Below, one piece after another: positions 8,556 through 19,456 of a stretch of DNA of 64,000 bases. The position numbers and the translations under genes are program-made. Location: NCBI GenBank assembly GCA_009720755.1, contig WNKV01000002.1:248001-312000 (forward strand). The letters are read 5' to 3'. The DNA is from Rhodoplanes serenus. GTDB taxonomy: Bacteria > Pseudomonadota > Alphaproteobacteria > Rhizobiales > Xanthobacteraceae. The notes under the pieces are model-generated. The model was not told the DNA's origin. It ran no database searches and saw only the letters and a program-made list of their open reading frames with translations. Within the stretch, counting starts at the first letter, position 1. Each line of letters starts with the position of its first letter.

Positions 8556-9464
8556 GTGGAGACGATCGTGCCTGCCAAGGTGATCGCCGTCGCAAATATG
8601 AAGGGCGGTGTCGGCAAGACCGCCACCGTCGTCGCATTGGCCGAAGCGCTGGCGGCCGAGGGGGCGTCTGTCCTGGTGATCGACGCCGATGCACAATCGA
8701 ACGCATCGATCTGCATCGCGGGCGACGAGGTGGTGCATGCGCTGATCCACGACGGGCGCACGCTGGACGGGTTTCTTGACGATTTCCTGCTCGGGGGCCG
8801 TCTGGTTCAGTTTCGCGACTGTATCCTGGAGTCGGCCAGCGGGGTGAGCCACGCCGGAACGAGATTGAACGTCTCGCTCCTCGCTGCCAGCGCGCAGCTC
8901 CGCCTGCTCGAACGCGATATCGTCTTCAAGCTGACCCAGAGGAACTTCGGGCTCAATGCGATTGTAGGCCGTGTGTTCGGGCTGCTGAAGTCGGAGCTGG
9001 AACGCCCGGAGATGAAGTACAACTACATCTTGATCGACTGCGCGCCCGGTATCTCGGCCTTCTCCGAGGCCGGCATCCGGCTCGCCCACCTGGTCGTCGT
9101 TCCGACGATCCCCGACTTCCTCTCGACCTACGGACTCGCCTCGTTCTGCAAGAGCCTGTGGGGCGGCGGCGGTCTCGCGGCCCACGGGATGGTGCCGCCG
9201 ACCCGCTTGCCCCATGTGCTGATTACGCGGGAGCGGCCGATCCGAGAGCATGCGCGGACGGCCAGTCTCATTCGGAACGAGGCGCTCGTTCCCGATCCGA
9301 ACTTCAGGCCGCTGGCGACGACCGTGAAGGAAGCCGCGGCCGTCACGACTGCGCTGGCGATGGGCGGCCTTGGAACGACCTTCACGAACAAGTGGGGCAA
9401 GGACATGGTGCCGGTGCTCGGCAGCCTGGCCAATGAAGTGCGGGAGGTCCTGAATGGCCCTTGA
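8556..9464 (+). CDS. Orphan ParA/MinD-type ATPase
   Basis: A 302-residue protein read from the GTG at 8556; a second GTG at 8568 is equally possible. The deviant Walker A is KGGVGKT (16-22), followed by [12 protein letters not shown] and a Walker B in YILIDCAPG. The C-terminal third ([24 protein letters not shown]) does not look like a chromosomal ParA with a ParB partner. No parB, parS-like palindrome or replication gene is near. The stop overlaps the start of the next gene by 11 bases, so the two are co-translated. A/T-ending codons are visibly more frequent than in neighbouring genes, hinting at a different origin. The cargo or process it positions is unknown. Confidence 0.8.
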   Translation: METIVPAKVIAVANMKGGVGKTATVVALAEALAAEGASVLVIDADAQSNASICIAGDEVVHALIHDGRTLDGFLDDFLLGGRLVQFRDCILESASGVSHAGTRLNVSLLAASAQLRLLERDIVFKLTQRNFGLNAIVGRVFGLLKSELERPEMKYNYILIDCAPGISAFSEAGIRLAHLVVVPTIPDFLSTYGLASFCKSLWGGGGLAAHGMVPPTRLPHVLITRERPIREHARTASLIRNEALVPDPNFRPLATTVKEAAAVTTALAMGGLGTTFTNKWGKDMVPVLGSLANEVREVLNGP

Positions 9465-9909
9465 GCTCGATGGATTTGCGGTCCTTCACCGCATCGGTGC
9501 GAACCGTGCCGCGTTCGAAGGGATCTCGTCCGAGGTCGCCAAAGTGGCGCGGTCGCTGCTCGTCAAGTTGCTGAAAGACAAGAGGACAGGAGTGGACGGC
9601 GTGCGGGCCGTCCGTGCCGCGCTCGGCGCCGAGCCGTTCGCCCTCGTTGTGGACGGGCTGACGGATGCCGAGATCAAGTCGATTGCGAAAAGGCTGGATA
9701 AGCACAATCCCGTGCTGATCGACGGCGACGCCGCCACGGTGCGCAAGCTTGTCGGCGCACTCGCCGATGGCTCGACCGAGCCCGCGAGTCGACCGCGCGC
9801 GGCTTCGCGGGGGAATGCGAAGGCACCGAAGAGCAAGAAGGAACCGACCGCGCCGAAGACGATCGCGCGGGTCTCGTTCAAGTCCGCGGGGGCGACGCGA
9901 GGGCGTTGA
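9454..9909 (+). CDS. Small protein with basic tail, partner of the orphan ParA-type ATPase (function unknown)
   Basis: A 151-residue protein with no family I recognise. Residues 1-105 look folded and partly helical ([17 protein letters not shown]; a later segment [21 protein letters not shown]). Residues 106-151 form a disordered Lys/Arg/Ser/Pro tail such as might bind nucleic acid. There is no signal peptide or membrane segment. It overlaps the ATPase gene by 11 bases, so the pair is one translational unit. By analogy with other ParA/MinD-type systems this could be the adaptor or cargo-linking protein, but that is inference only. Confidence 0.7.
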   Translation: MALELDGFAVLHRIGANRAAFEGISSEVAKVARSLLVKLLKDKRTGVDGVRAVRAALGAEPFALVVDGLTDAEIKSIAKRLDKHNPVLIDGDAATVRKLVGALADGSTEPASRPRAASRGNAKAPKSKKEPTAPKTIARVSFKSAGATRGR

Positions 9910-9949
9910 GAACGCCGTCGCGCCGGGGCGCTCCGCCGTTGGCCCCACC

Positions 9950-10726
9950 CTACGAGCACACGTTCTTCTTCCGCGGCACGTCCTTGAGCGCCTCGGCGAT
10001 CGGCTCGGGCACGCCGAATCCCAGGACCATGCCGAAATCCGATGTCCGGATGTAGCCCTCGCGGGCGAGCGCCCGCAGCGCCTCCATCAGCGACGGTTGC
10101 CGGGTGGCGTTCGCCATCGCGTCCAGGACTGCGGCGCCCACCGCAGCCTCGCCGCCGGCGGGCAGCGGCGGCATCGCGATCATTCCGGCAGGGCCGAGGC
10201 CGCCGCCTCCGCCCGCGACCGTCCTGGCGCTGACCTTCACGGTTTGCGCAAGCAGGAAATACTGCTTCACCTTCTCGACCAGGTGCTGCTTGTCGGCCGG
10301 GCGGCAGAAGCGGGCGGGCTCGGTGCGGGCCAGGCATTCGAGGAACTCGCCGACGGCGGCGATCCGGCCCGTCATGTCGCCGTAAATCTCGTTCGCGTCG
10401 GCTCGGCCGGGATGGTTCATCCCCGAACGAGCCTGGGCCGAGCAGTTCTGCTGGACCGTCTCCAGCGCGATGGTGACCCGCGGGCGCAGCACGGGGCTCG
10501 CGACCGGGCTGGGGGACTGCACCGCCGCGGACGAGCCGAAAAGCCCGAGCTGCTGGGCCAGGACGACGGCGCCGGCGCCGAGCGCCATGGCGAGCACGAC
10601 GGCGACCACCATCCCGCCGATTCCACTCGGGGCGGTGGCCGACGGAAGCTCCATTCGCGGCATGCCCCGCCGGGTGAGCTCCAGTGGCGTCTCACGGCTG
10701 CCGAAGAGGTTGTCGGATCGCTGCAT
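9950..10726 (-). CDS. Membrane-anchored protein of unknown function
   Basis: A 258-residue protein starting MQRSDNLFGSRETPLELTRR. A cytoplasmic N-terminus (1-36) precedes one transmembrane helix (about 37-60, MVVAVVLAMALGAGAVVLA), and the rest is predicted periplasmic. The outer part begins with a Ser/Pro linker and contains scattered cysteines (QNCSAQ, FLECLARTE, RFCRPAD, and a C-terminal KKNVCS), which could form disulfides. A Gly-rich patch (TVAGGGGGLGPAG) sits before a last helical region. No family is recognised. It converges on the ParA-partner gene. Longer in-frame extensions upstream of 10726 have no gene-like character. Confidence 0.6.
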   Translation of the reverse strand: MQRSDNLFGSRETPLELTRRGMPRMELPSATAPSGIGGMVVAVVLAMALGAGAVVLAQQLGLFGSSAAVQSPSPVASPVLRPRVTIALETVQQNCSAQARSGMNHPGRADANEIYGDMTGRIAAVGEFLECLARTEPARFCRPADKQHLVEKVKQYFLLAQTVKVSARTVAGGGGGLGPAGMIAMPPLPAGGEAAVGAAVLDAMANATRQPSLMEALRALAREGYIRTSDFGMVLGFGVPEPIAEALKDVPRKKNVCS

Positions 10727-11116
10727 CGGGTCGGCTCCTGAGACCGGCTCGCCATCGTCCGGGGGGCGACGGCGGCCGGGTCGCTGTCCGGGTTCGCGTT
10801 GCCGCCGCCCTCTGGTGCTAAGCCTCTCCGTCGTACTAGCTCTGGATGAAGAGAGTCCAAACGGTCTCTCGTTACCGCAGTCATCGGGCCGGGGGTGCGG
10901 CGAGGAGTCTCCGTGGCCGCGGCCGTCGACCCCCGGTCCGGCCGATCGGCCGCCAGGACGGCCGCTTCGCCGGGATCGTCCACCGATTCGGCGTCGGTCG
11001 CGCTTGTCCAGCCGCCGGCGCCCGTCTAAGCCTGCGCGGGCCGTCCGTGGGCGGCGGCGCCCGCCGCGAGCCGGCGCGGCGTCGATCGAAACCTGGCCAG
11101 CCGACGGAGAGCCGAG
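10727..11116. other. Intergenic region upstream of two divergent small genes
   Basis: About 390 bases between the membrane-anchored unknown (leftward) and the zinc-ribbon gene (rightward). The only A/T-richer spot is around 10825-10880 (cgtactagctctggatgaagag), the probable promoter area. Open frames across it are Arg/Gly-rich and non-coding in character. No hairpin with a T-tract was seen. Confidence 0.35.
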
Positions 11117-11323
11117 ATGTCCAAGCAAGAGATGCGCGAGGAGACCGAGCGCCTGGTCCGTGAGGCGATCGAGCGGCGCGGGCTCACCATCACCCAGGGC
11201 GAGACCCGCATCGAGGCCGTGTGCGGCAAGTGTGGCGGCAAGACCCGCGTGTCGCTGCCCAAGGGCAAGACCCGCACCCGCTACACCTGCAAGGAGTGCG
11301 GGCACGCGCAGGAGACGCTGTAG
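11117..11323 (+). CDS. Small zinc-ribbon protein
   Basis: A 68-residue protein. An acidic/basic helix (1-30) is followed by a compact zinc ribbon with C36-G-K-C39 and C58-K-E-C61, separated by a 17-residue Lys/Arg/Thr-rich hairpin. Four cysteines in this spacing bind one zinc. Such small ribbons commonly bind nucleic acid or a partner protein; no specific role can be given. A GAGAGCCGAG stretch before the ATG supplies a weak RBS. It converges on the atoC-like gene; between them 11342-11361 is an inverted repeat with 8-bp arms but no T-run. Confidence 0.65.
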   Translation: MSKQEMREETERLVREAIERRGLTITQGETRIEAVCGKCGGKTRVSLPKGKTRTRYTCKECGHAQETL

Positions 11324-11383
11324 GCGAAGCGCGGCTGCTGTCTCGGCGCCGGCGCGCCGAGCGCGCGCCGGTCGGCTGGGCGG

Positions 11384-12813
<1,430 letters not shown>

Positions 12814-12817
<4 letters not shown>

Positions 12818-14664
12818 GGGGTGACCTCCGCTTCTCGGTGCGCAATCGGCAACCGCATCTCGATCGTGGTTCCGACACCGGGCTTGCTGTCGAGCGTGAT
12901 CACGCCGCCATGGGCATCGACGATCCGATGCACCATTGCAAGACCCAGGCCAGTGCCGCTGGGCTTGGTCGAGAAGAACGGATCGAACACCTTGTCGAGA
13001 TTCTCCGGCGCGACGCCGACGCCGTCGTCCTTCACGGTGACGACGACGTGGTCGTCGTCGGCGGCCCGCGCCGAGACCGTGACGGTGCCGCCGTCGGGAA
13101 TTGCCTGGATGGCGTTGATGATCAGATTGAGAAGCGCCTGCTTGAGCGCCTCGCCGTCGGCCTCGATGGTCGGCAGGTCCGGCTCGAAGGCGAGCGCGAT
13201 GCGCGCATCCGACTTGCCGCGCGCCAGGAACGCCATCTCCTCGACGAGATGGCGCACATCGACGGTGCCGATGCGCGGCGGATGCGGGCGGCCGAACGCG
13301 AGAAGCTCGCCGACGATGCGGTTGAGGCTGTCGACCTGGCGGATGATCAGCGGCCCGTAGGCGCGCCACTCCTCCAGGCTCTCGCACTCGTCGAGATACT
13401 GGATGAAGCCGCGGATCGAAGTGAGCGGATTGCGGATCTCGTGGGCGATGCCGGCGGTGAGCTCGCCGAGCGCGGCGAGCCGGTCGGCCCGCATCACCTG
13501 GATCATCAGACGCTCGCGCTCGCTGACGTCCTTGAGCACCACGACGGCGCCGATGCGCTTGCCGTCGCCATCGCGCAGCACGCTGGAGGTGGCGTTGATG
13601 CGCAGCGTCTGGTCGCCGCGCGGCAGGTCGATGGTGGTGGCGGCATGGACGCGGCCGGTGGCGAGCGTGTCGAGCAGCACGCTGTCGACGCGTGCATCCG
13701 AGGCGAACAGGCTGCGATAGGTCTTGCCGATCACGTCGGTCGAGACGACGCCATAGAGGTGCTCGGCGGCCGGATTGACGGCGGTGATGCGGCCGTCCGG
13801 ATCGACCGCCACGATGGCGTCGGCGACGCTCGCCAGGATGTTCTCGTTGAGCGAGCGGGCATCGAGCAGCGCCTTGGCCATGGCGTTGATGGCCTCGACG
13901 ATGGCGCCGAGCTCGTCGCGCAGCGGCGGGATCGGCCGGCGGAGATCGTGCTTCAGCCGCGCCAGCCCCTGCACGATCACGTCGACCTCGCGCGACAGGC
14001 GGCGGGACAGCAGGCTGATGATGCCGAACGCGACCACCAGGCCGCCGAGTCCGGCCACCACGGCGGCGAAGTCGATGGCGCTCGCCTGCTTCTCGATCGC
14101 GGCCGAGTACTCGTTCGACCAGATGTAGCCGATCGCCTCGCCGTTGCGGAGAATCGGCAACATGGCGTTGAGGATCGGCCCGCGCACCAGTGTGCCGACC
14201 GCCGCCAGCGGCGCCCCGGTGTCCATCACGATGCGGCCGGGATGATCCGCCGTGATCGACAGGCCGACCGTGTCGGCGTGATCGCGGCTCGGCCCGTAGG
14301 TGACGACAGCGTCGAGCTGGCGCGCGTAGTAGCCGACGCCGACTCCCGGTGCCGCGTCGGCGACGCGGTCGGTGACGGCGGCGAGCTTGCGGTTGAGATG
14401 CCGGATCGCCGCTGCACGGTCGCTCGTGCCGCTCGGCAGATCGGCGAGCAGCGCGTCGTAGCCGCCCGGTCCCAGCTCGGCATCGAGCACGCGGGCGAGG
14501 GCGAACAGCTTCGCCTCCTTCTCGCTGCGCAGCGCCTGGCGGCCTTCGCGCTCGATGGCGAAGGCGACGAGCGCGATCGGCAGCGCGACCACGATCAGCG
14601 AGGTGACCAGCAGCCGGACGCGCAGCGTCCGCACGGGCAACAGGCGGCGGAGATCGAGACGCAC
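12814..14664 (-). CDS. atoS: Membrane sensor histidine kinase, AtoS-like
   Basis: A 616-residue kinase read from the GTG at 14662-14664 (MRLDLRRLLPVRTLRV). No ATG is suitably placed, so the start is tentative. TM1 is at 16-36, a periplasmic sensor region at about 37-197, TM2 at 198-219 and HAMP at 220-270. A PAS domain (272-385, VADAIVAVDPDGRITAVNPAAEHLYG) precedes HisKA with H408 in GIAHEIRNPLTS and a HATPase (DDGVGV, GTGLGLAMV). This order equals that of E. coli AtoS. It shares an ATGA junction with the response regulator. The signal is presumably acetoacetate or a short-chain fatty acid, by analogy and context. Confidence 0.88.
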
Positions 14665-14796
14665 GGGGAGACGCCTTCGGGGGAATGGGCGTCGCGGCGA
14701 CACCCGGAACGGCGATCTTATGACGTCGCCGATGCGCGCGGACAAGTCGTGCGGATGCGGATGCGCCCGCCCGGCGCGCCTCACGTCGCAGCGGTG

Positions 14797-14816
14797 GTGT
14801 GCAAGATCTTGCGCAC
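14797..14816. promoter_or_regulatory. 20-bp palindrome, candidate AtoC enhancer site 1
   Basis: A near-perfect dyad: left arm GTGTGCAAGA and right arm TCTTGCGCAC match in 9 of 10 positions, centred at 14806.5. It lies about 100 bases upstream of the sigma-54 promoter -24 element, a normal distance for a bacterial enhancer-binding protein. From memory, E. coli AtoC also binds a pair of roughly 20-bp palindromes at about -145 to -105 of the atoDAEB start; here the equivalent positions would be about -130 to -92 for the two sites. Confidence 0.7.
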
Positions 14817-14817
14817 C

Positions 14818-14835
14818 CGCGCACCGAAATGCGCG
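14818..14835. promoter_or_regulatory. Second palindrome, candidate AtoC enhancer site 2
   Basis: Perfect 6-bp arms CGCGCA and TGCGCG flank a 6-base spacer, centred at 14826.5. That is exactly 20 bases (two helical turns) from the centre of the first palindrome. Both sites share the core GCA-N6-TGCGC. Two dimers bound side by side on one DNA face is the typical arrangement for NtrC-type activators. Confidence 0.6.
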
Positions 14836-14900
14836 TCGACGGCACCAGTGCAGATGGACCTTGAGCGGCCGAGAGCCCGGTATCATTTGCTTTTCCACGA

Positions 14901-14915
14901 TGGCACGCGACTTGC
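14901..14915 (+). promoter_or_regulatory. Sigma-54 (RpoN) promoter of atoDAEB
   Basis: TGGCACG at 14901-14907, a 4-base spacer, then TTGC at 14912-14915. This matches the -24/-12 consensus TGGCACG-N4-TTGC at every position, with GG and GC spaced as required. Transcription would start near 14926-14928, about 100 bases before the atoD ATG. It points at the ato operon and sits downstream of two palindromes and beside a gene for a sigma-54 activator. Confidence 0.88.
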
Positions 14916-15026
14916 GCCAGGGCTGCCGTGGCACGCATCCGGCGCGCCGTACCGCCTGTGGACCGCGCCATGTGCGCCCCGCGGATCGGCGATGCGACGG
15001 CCGGGCATCAACGAAAGGGATCTCAC

Positions 15027-15680
15027 ATGTGCAAGCTCACCGCCATCGAGGAGGCGGTCGCGAAGATTCCCGACGGCGCCTCGCTGATGATCGGCGGGTT
15101 CATGGGGGTCGGCTCGCCGCACCGCCTGATCGACGAGCTGATCCGCCAGGGCCGCCGCGATCTCACCGTCATCGCCAACGACACGGCACGGCCGGGCGTC
15201 GACATCGGCAAGCTGATCCGCGCCGGCGCGGTGAAGCGGCTGGTCGCCTCGCATATCGGGCTCAACCCCGAGACTCAGAAGCAGATGATCGACGGCGCCA
15301 TCGAGGTCGAGCTGGTGCCGCAAGGCACGCTCGCCGAGCGTATCCGCGTCGGCGGCAACGGGCTCGGTGGCGTCCTCACCGCGACCGGCGTCGGCACCAC
15401 GGTGGCGGAAGGCAAGCAGACCGTCGAGATCGGCGGCCGCACCTTCCTGCTGGAGATGCCGCTGCGCGCCGACTTCGCGCTGATCAGCGCTTGGCGGGCC
15501 GACTACTACGGCAATCTCAGCTACGAGCTGACCGCCCGCAACTTCAATCCGGTGATGGCGCTCGCCGCCGATACCGTCATGGCCGAAGCCGGCGAGATCG
15601 TGCCGGTCGGCCTCATTCCTCCCGATCAGGTCGAGACGGTCAGCGTCGTGGTCGACTATCTCGTGGCCCGGAGCAACTGA
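15027..15680 (+). CDS. atoD: Acetate CoA-transferase (butyryl/acetoacetyl-CoA:acetate type), alpha subunit
   Basis: A 217-residue class I CoA-transferase subunit. The start ATG at 15027 has a clear AAAGGGA ribosome site just before it; extending to the upstream GTG would place the start at the transcription start. Glycine-rich IGGFMGVGSPHRL (26-38) is the alpha-subunit CoA-binding signature, and FLLEMPLRADFALISAWRAD is the conserved middle motif. With AtoA it moves CoA from acetyl-CoA to acetoacetate or short-chain acids, the entry step of their catabolism. First gene of the atoDAEB operon; one base separates its stop from the atoA start. Confidence 0.93.
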   Translation: MCKLTAIEEAVAKIPDGASLMIGGFMGVGSPHRLIDELIRQGRRDLTVIANDTARPGVDIGKLIRAGAVKRLVASHIGLNPETQKQMIDGAIEVELVPQGTLAERIRVGGNGLGGVLTATGVGTTVAEGKQTVEIGGRTFLLEMPLRADFALISAWRADYYGNLSYELTARNFNPVMALAADTVMAEAGEIVPVGLIPPDQVETVSVVVDYLVARSN

Positions 15681-15681
15681 C

Positions 15682-16338
15682 ATGGACGAGAAAACCATCA
15701 TCGCCAAGCGCATCGCGCAGGAGCTGCGCAACGGCAATCTGGTCAATCTCGGCATCGGCCTGCCGACGCTCGTGGCCAAGTATCTTCCGGCCGGCATTCA
15801 GGTGTTCTTCCAGTCGGAGAACGGCGTCATCGGCATGCAGCCGCTGCCGGAGCCGGGTGCGGCGTCCGACGCGCTCACCGATGCGGGTGGCTCGCCCACC
15901 AGCATCATCCCGGGTGCGGCGGCGTTCGACAGCGTCACCTCGTTCTGCCTCATCCGCGGCGGCCATCTCGACGTCACCGTGCTGGGCGGCCTGCAAGTCG
16001 ACGAGGCGGGCCAGCTCGCCAACTGGATGGTCCCCGGCAAGATGGTGCCCGGCATGGGCGGCGCCATGGACCTCGTCTCGGGTGCCAAGCGCGTCATCGT
16101 CGGCATGACCCACACCGCCAAAGGTGCGCCGAAGATCCTGAAGAAATGCACCCTGCCGCTCACCTCGATCCGCCGCGTCGACCTCGTCGTCACCGAGCTG
16201 GCGGTGATCCGGCCGACCGCCGAAGGGCTGGTGCTCCAGGAGGTCGCCGACGGTGTGTCGGTGTCCGACGTGATCGCCGCCACCGAGGCTCGCCTGATCG
16301 TTCCGCCCTCCGTTCCCACCATGCAGCTCGCCGCCTGA
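15682..16338 (+). CDS. atoA: Acetate CoA-transferase, beta subunit
   Basis: A 218-residue class I CoA-transferase beta subunit. The catalytic glutamate that forms the acyl-CoA thioester is E46 in FQSENGVIG (42-50). LGIGLPTLVAKYL (23-35) and the later GGAMDLVSGAKRVIVGMTHTAKG are family signatures. It works as an alpha2beta2 complex with the preceding gene. The tgacATG junction makes it translationally coupled to atoD. Confidence 0.94.
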   Translation: MDEKTIIAKRIAQELRNGNLVNLGIGLPTLVAKYLPAGIQVFFQSENGVIGMQPLPEPGAASDALTDAGGSPTSIIPGAAAFDSVTSFCLIRGGHLDVTVLGGLQVDEAGQLANWMVPGKMVPGMGGAMDLVSGAKRVIVGMTHTAKGAPKILKKCTLPLTSIRRVDLVVTELAVIRPTAEGLVLQEVADGVSVSDVIAATEARLIVPPSVPTMQLAA

Positions 16339-16369
16339 CGGGCGCGATCCGACCCGATTGGAGACTCAC

Positions 16370-17827
16370 ATGTCAATCGAAACCGCCGGCGGCGTTCCCT
16401 TGAAGGGGATCGACGTCATCCCGCCGAAGCAGACCGACGACATCAACCAGGGCGCTCTCGCCCGCATGGCCTATGCGTTCACGCAGTGGGCCGAGAAGTG
16501 GTTCCCGGACGCCTTCGTGTTCGTCATCTTCGCCGTCATCGTCGTGGCGATCGCGAACTTTGCGACGGGTGCGTCGCCGGTGGCCGTCGCCAAGGGCTTC
16601 GGCAACGGCTTCTGGACCATCATTCCGTTCACCATGCAGATGGCGATGGTGCTGATCACCGGCTACGTGCTCGCCACGTCGCCGTTCTGCACCAAGCTGA
16701 TCGACAGCCTCGCCCGCGTGCCGAAGTCGAGCGCCGGCGCGGTCGCCTGGGTGGCGTTCGTCACCATGATGGCGTCGTATCTGAACTACGCGCTCAGCCT
16801 GGTGCTCGGCGGCCTGCTGTGCCGCGCGCTCGCCCGCCGCACCGACGTGCGGGTGGACTACCGGGCCGCCGGTGCCGCCGCCTATCTCGGCATCGGTGCC
16901 ACCTGGGCGCTCGGCCTGTCGTCGTCGGCCGCCATGCTCCAGGCGAACCCGGCGTCGCTGCCGAAGGCGATCTCCGACATCACCGGCATCATCCCGCTGT
17001 CCGAGACCATCTTCCTCTGGAACTCGATCGCCATGGCGTTGGTCATCATGGTGATGTCGGTCGCCATCGCCTACTACTCGGCGCCCAAGGGCAAGCATGC
17101 CCGCACCGCCGAGGAGATGGGTTGCGACGTTTCGGCTCCGTCCGAGGTGGCCGAGCGGCCGACACGTCCGGGCGAGTGGCCGGAGTTCACGCCGATCCTG
17201 CCGATCCTGGTCGGCATCCTGGCGGCGGGCTGGCTGGTCACCGAGTTCATGGCCAAGTCGCCGCTCCAGGTCATCGGCAACCTGAACACCTACAACTTCG
17301 TCCTGCTGATGATCGGGATGCTGCTGCACAAGAACATCCACAGCTTCCTGAAGGCCGTCACCAAGTCGGTGCCGACCACCGCCGGCGTGCTGCTGCAATT
17401 CCCGTTCTACGGCTCCGTCGCCATCATGCTGACCTCGGTGCCCGGCTCGGACGGCGTCACGCTCGCGCACCACATCGCCGACCTGTTCGTGTCGATCGCC
17501 AATGGCGAGACGTTCCCGATCGTCATCGGCGTGTACTCGGCGATCCTCGGCTTCTTCGTCCCGTCGGGCGGCGGCAAGTGGATCATCGAGGCGCCCTACG
17601 TCATGCAGGCGGCCAAGGATCTCGGCGTCCACATGGGCTGGGCGGTGAGCACCTACAACGCCGCCGAGGCGCTGCCGAACCTGATCAACCCGTTCTGGAT
17701 GCTGCCGCTGCTCGGCGTGCTCGGCCTCAAGGCCCGCGACATCGTCGGCTTCTGCGTCACCCAGCTCGTGTTCCACATCCCGGTGGTGCTGTTCCTGCTG
17801 TGGATCTTGGCGCCGCGCGCGTCGTGA
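16370..17827 (+). CDS. atoE: Short-chain fatty acid permease
   Basis: A 485-residue inner-membrane protein with about a dozen hydrophobic segments. It starts at the ATG at 16370 after a TTGGAG ribosome site. Family motifs include [38 protein letters not shown], and [22 protein letters not shown] near residues 390-411. The family (AtoE/SCFA_trans) imports butyrate, acetoacetate and similar acids, feeding the CoA-transferase encoded just upstream. The gap to atoA is 31 bases and no terminator is visible, so it is in the operon. Confidence 0.92.
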   Translation: MSIETAGGVPLKGIDVIPPKQTDDINQGALARMAYAFTQWAEKWFPDAFVFVIFAVIVVAIANFATGASPVAVAKGFGNGFWTIIPFTMQMAMVLITGYVLATSPFCTKLIDSLARVPKSSAGAVAWVAFVTMMASYLNYALSLVLGGLLCRALARRTDVRVDYRAAGAAAYLGIGATWALGLSSSAAMLQANPASLPKAISDITGIIPLSETIFLWNSIAMALVIMVMSVAIAYYSAPKGKHARTAEEMGCDVSAPSEVAERPTRPGEWPEFTPILPILVGILAAGWLVTEFMAKSPLQVIGNLNTYNFVLLMIGMLLHKNIHSFLKAVTKSVPTTAGVLLQFPFYGSVAIMLTSVPGSDGVTLAHHIADLFVSIANGETFPIVIGVYSAILGFFVPSGGGKWIIEAPYVMQAAKDLGVHMGWAVSTYNAAEALPNLINPFWMLPLLGVLGLKARDIVGFCVTQLVFHIPVVLFLLWILAPRAS

Positions 17828-17927
17828 TGCACGTCGCGGGGTCGGCATCCTCCGGCCCCGCTCCCACGGGACCCGCCGCCGGCCGCGGCGGGTCTCCGTC
17901 TCGAGACGACTGCAAGGAATGCTGACA

Positions 17928-19103
17928 ATGACTGACGTCGTGATCGTGTCTGCCGCGCGGACGCCCATCGGATCGTTCAACGGATCGCTCAGCGCGCTCG
18001 CCGCCCATGAGCTCGGCTGCCTCGCCGTGGTGGAGGCCATGCGGCGCGCCCAGGTGGCGCCCGCCGAGGTCGACGAGGTGCTGCTCGGCCAGGTGCTGAC
18101 CGCCGGGCAGGGGCAGAACCCGGCCCGCCAGGCGGCCATCGCGGCCGGCCTGCCGGTCGAGAAGACGGCGGTGAGCATCAACCAGCTCTGCGGCTCGGGC
18201 CTGCGCACCGTCGCGATGGCGGCCCAGGCGATCGCCCTCGGCGACGCCGCCGTGATGGTGGCGGGCGGCCAGGAGAGCATGAGCCGGGCGCAGCACGCGG
18301 CCTATCTGCGCAGCGGCGTCAAGATGGGAGCCCTGGAGTTCGCCGACACCATGCTGCGCGACGGCCTGTGGGACGTCTTCAACGGCTACCACATGGGCAT
18401 GACGGCCGAGAACATCGCGACCAAGTGGACCGTCTCGCGGGAAGACCAGGACGCCTTCGCCACCGCCTCCCAGAACAAGGCCGAGGCCGCCATGACGGCC
18501 GGCCGTTTCGACGAGGAGATCGTTCCCGTCACCATCAAGGGCCGCAAGGGCGACGTCGTGGTCTCCCGCGACGAGTTCCCGCGTCCGGGTGTCACCGTGG
18601 AGGCGCTGGCCAAGCTGAAGCCCGCCTTCACCAAGACCGGCTCGGTCACCGCCGGCAATGCGTCCGGCATCAACGATGGCGCCGCCGCCCTGGTGCTGAT
18701 GTCGGCGGCCACCGCCAAGGCCCGCGGCCTCACCCCGCTCGCCCGCATCGCCTCGTGGGCGACCGCCGGCTGCGATCCCGCCGTGATGGGCATCGGCCCG
18801 GTGCCGGCCAGCCGCAAGGCGTTGCAGAAGGCCGGCTGGTCGGTCGCCGATCTCGATCTCGTCGAGGCCAACGAGGCGTTCGCGGCGCAGTCGGTCGCGG
18901 TCGGCCGCGAGCTCGGCTTCGATCCGGCCAAGCTCAACGTCAACGGCGGTGCCATCGCGCTCGGCCACCCGATCGGCGCGTCCGGGGCGCGCGTGCTGGT
19001 GACGCTGCTGTACGAGATGCGGCGGCGCAGCGCCAAGAAGGGCCTCGCCACCCTGTGCATCGGCGGCGGCATGGGCATCGCCATGTGCGTCGAGCGCGCC
19101 TGA
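17928..19103 (+). CDS. atoB: Acetyl-CoA C-acetyltransferase (thiolase)
   Basis: A 391-residue thiolase. Nucleophile Cys88 is in [11 protein letters not shown], His347 in [10 protein letters not shown], and the second active Cys377 in [16 protein letters not shown] lies about 10 bases before the ATG at 17928; the ATG at 17919 is too close to it. The enzyme cleaves acetoacetyl-CoA to two acetyl-CoA in this operon, and can run backwards for polyhydroxybutyrate synthesis. It is the last gene of atoDAEB, after a gap of about 100 bases that is G/C-rich without a hairpin and T-tract, so co-transcription is likely but not certain. Confidence 0.94.
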   Translation: MTDVVIVSAARTPIGSFNGSLSALAAHELGCLAVVEAMRRAQVAPAEVDEVLLGQVLTAGQGQNPARQAAIAAGLPVEKTAVSINQLCGSGLRTVAMAAQAIALGDAAVMVAGGQESMSRAQHAAYLRSGVKMGALEFADTMLRDGLWDVFNGYHMGMTAENIATKWTVSREDQDAFATASQNKAEAAMTAGRFDEEIVPVTIKGRKGDVVVSRDEFPRPGVTVEALAKLKPAFTKTGSVTAGNASGINDGAAALVLMSAATAKARGLTPLARIASWATAGCDPAVMGIGPVPASRKALQKAGWSVADLDLVEANEAFAAQSVAVGRELGFDPAKLNVNGGAIALGHPIGASGARVLVTLLYEMRRRSAKKGLATLCIGGGMGIAMCVERA

Positions 19104-19456
19104 GGCGTATCGCACTGCGTCCGAGCGCCCGCTGCGCGCTCGTGCGCCCGCTCGGCGGCGCGCCCACCGTCCCTCGGTGTGCGCCGCCGATGCCGGTTCT
19201 CCCCGGGGGGCTGCGGTGACCCTCGGGGCCCTGGCGACGTACCGCCCTCCGGCGGCTCGCCGTCGCGGTCCGGGCCCGCCACGGCCCGGGCCGCCCCTCC
19301 CGCGACCGTATGCCGACCGGCCGTCGTGATCCCCTGCTTGCGCGTCGGTGCGGCTGTGCTAGAGCCAACACAAAGGCCCCGCGCGGCGTTGCTTTTCCGA
19401 TCGCCTGCCGCTCGCCGGCCCGTTCGCCCGTCACGGTCCACAGAGGAAACGCAGGG
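19104..19456. other. Intergenic region between atoB and the TRAP binding-protein gene
   Basis: About 350 bases of extreme G/C content, with alternating gcgc and cgagcgcccgctgcgcgctcg-like inverted stretches near 19120-19145, but no T-tract and no recognisable terminator. Bases 19340-19400 (ttgcgcgtcggtgcggctgtgctagag) may hold the promoter of the next gene. No supported ORF. Confidence 0.35.

Noticed and set aside
10846-11163. Plus-strand 105-codon ORF upstream of the zinc-ribbon gene
   Set aside because: Composition is Arg/Gly/Ser-rich and it runs into the zinc-ribbon gene in another frame.
11342-11361. Inverted repeat between the zinc-ribbon and atoC-like genes as a terminator
   Set aside because: Good 8-bp stem but no U-tract on either strand, so it is not called as a terminator.
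12838-15087. Long plus-strand open frame antisense to the AtoS-like kinase
   Set aside because: Composition is Asp/His/Arg/Gly-rich without domains, typical of antisense frames in high-GC DNA.
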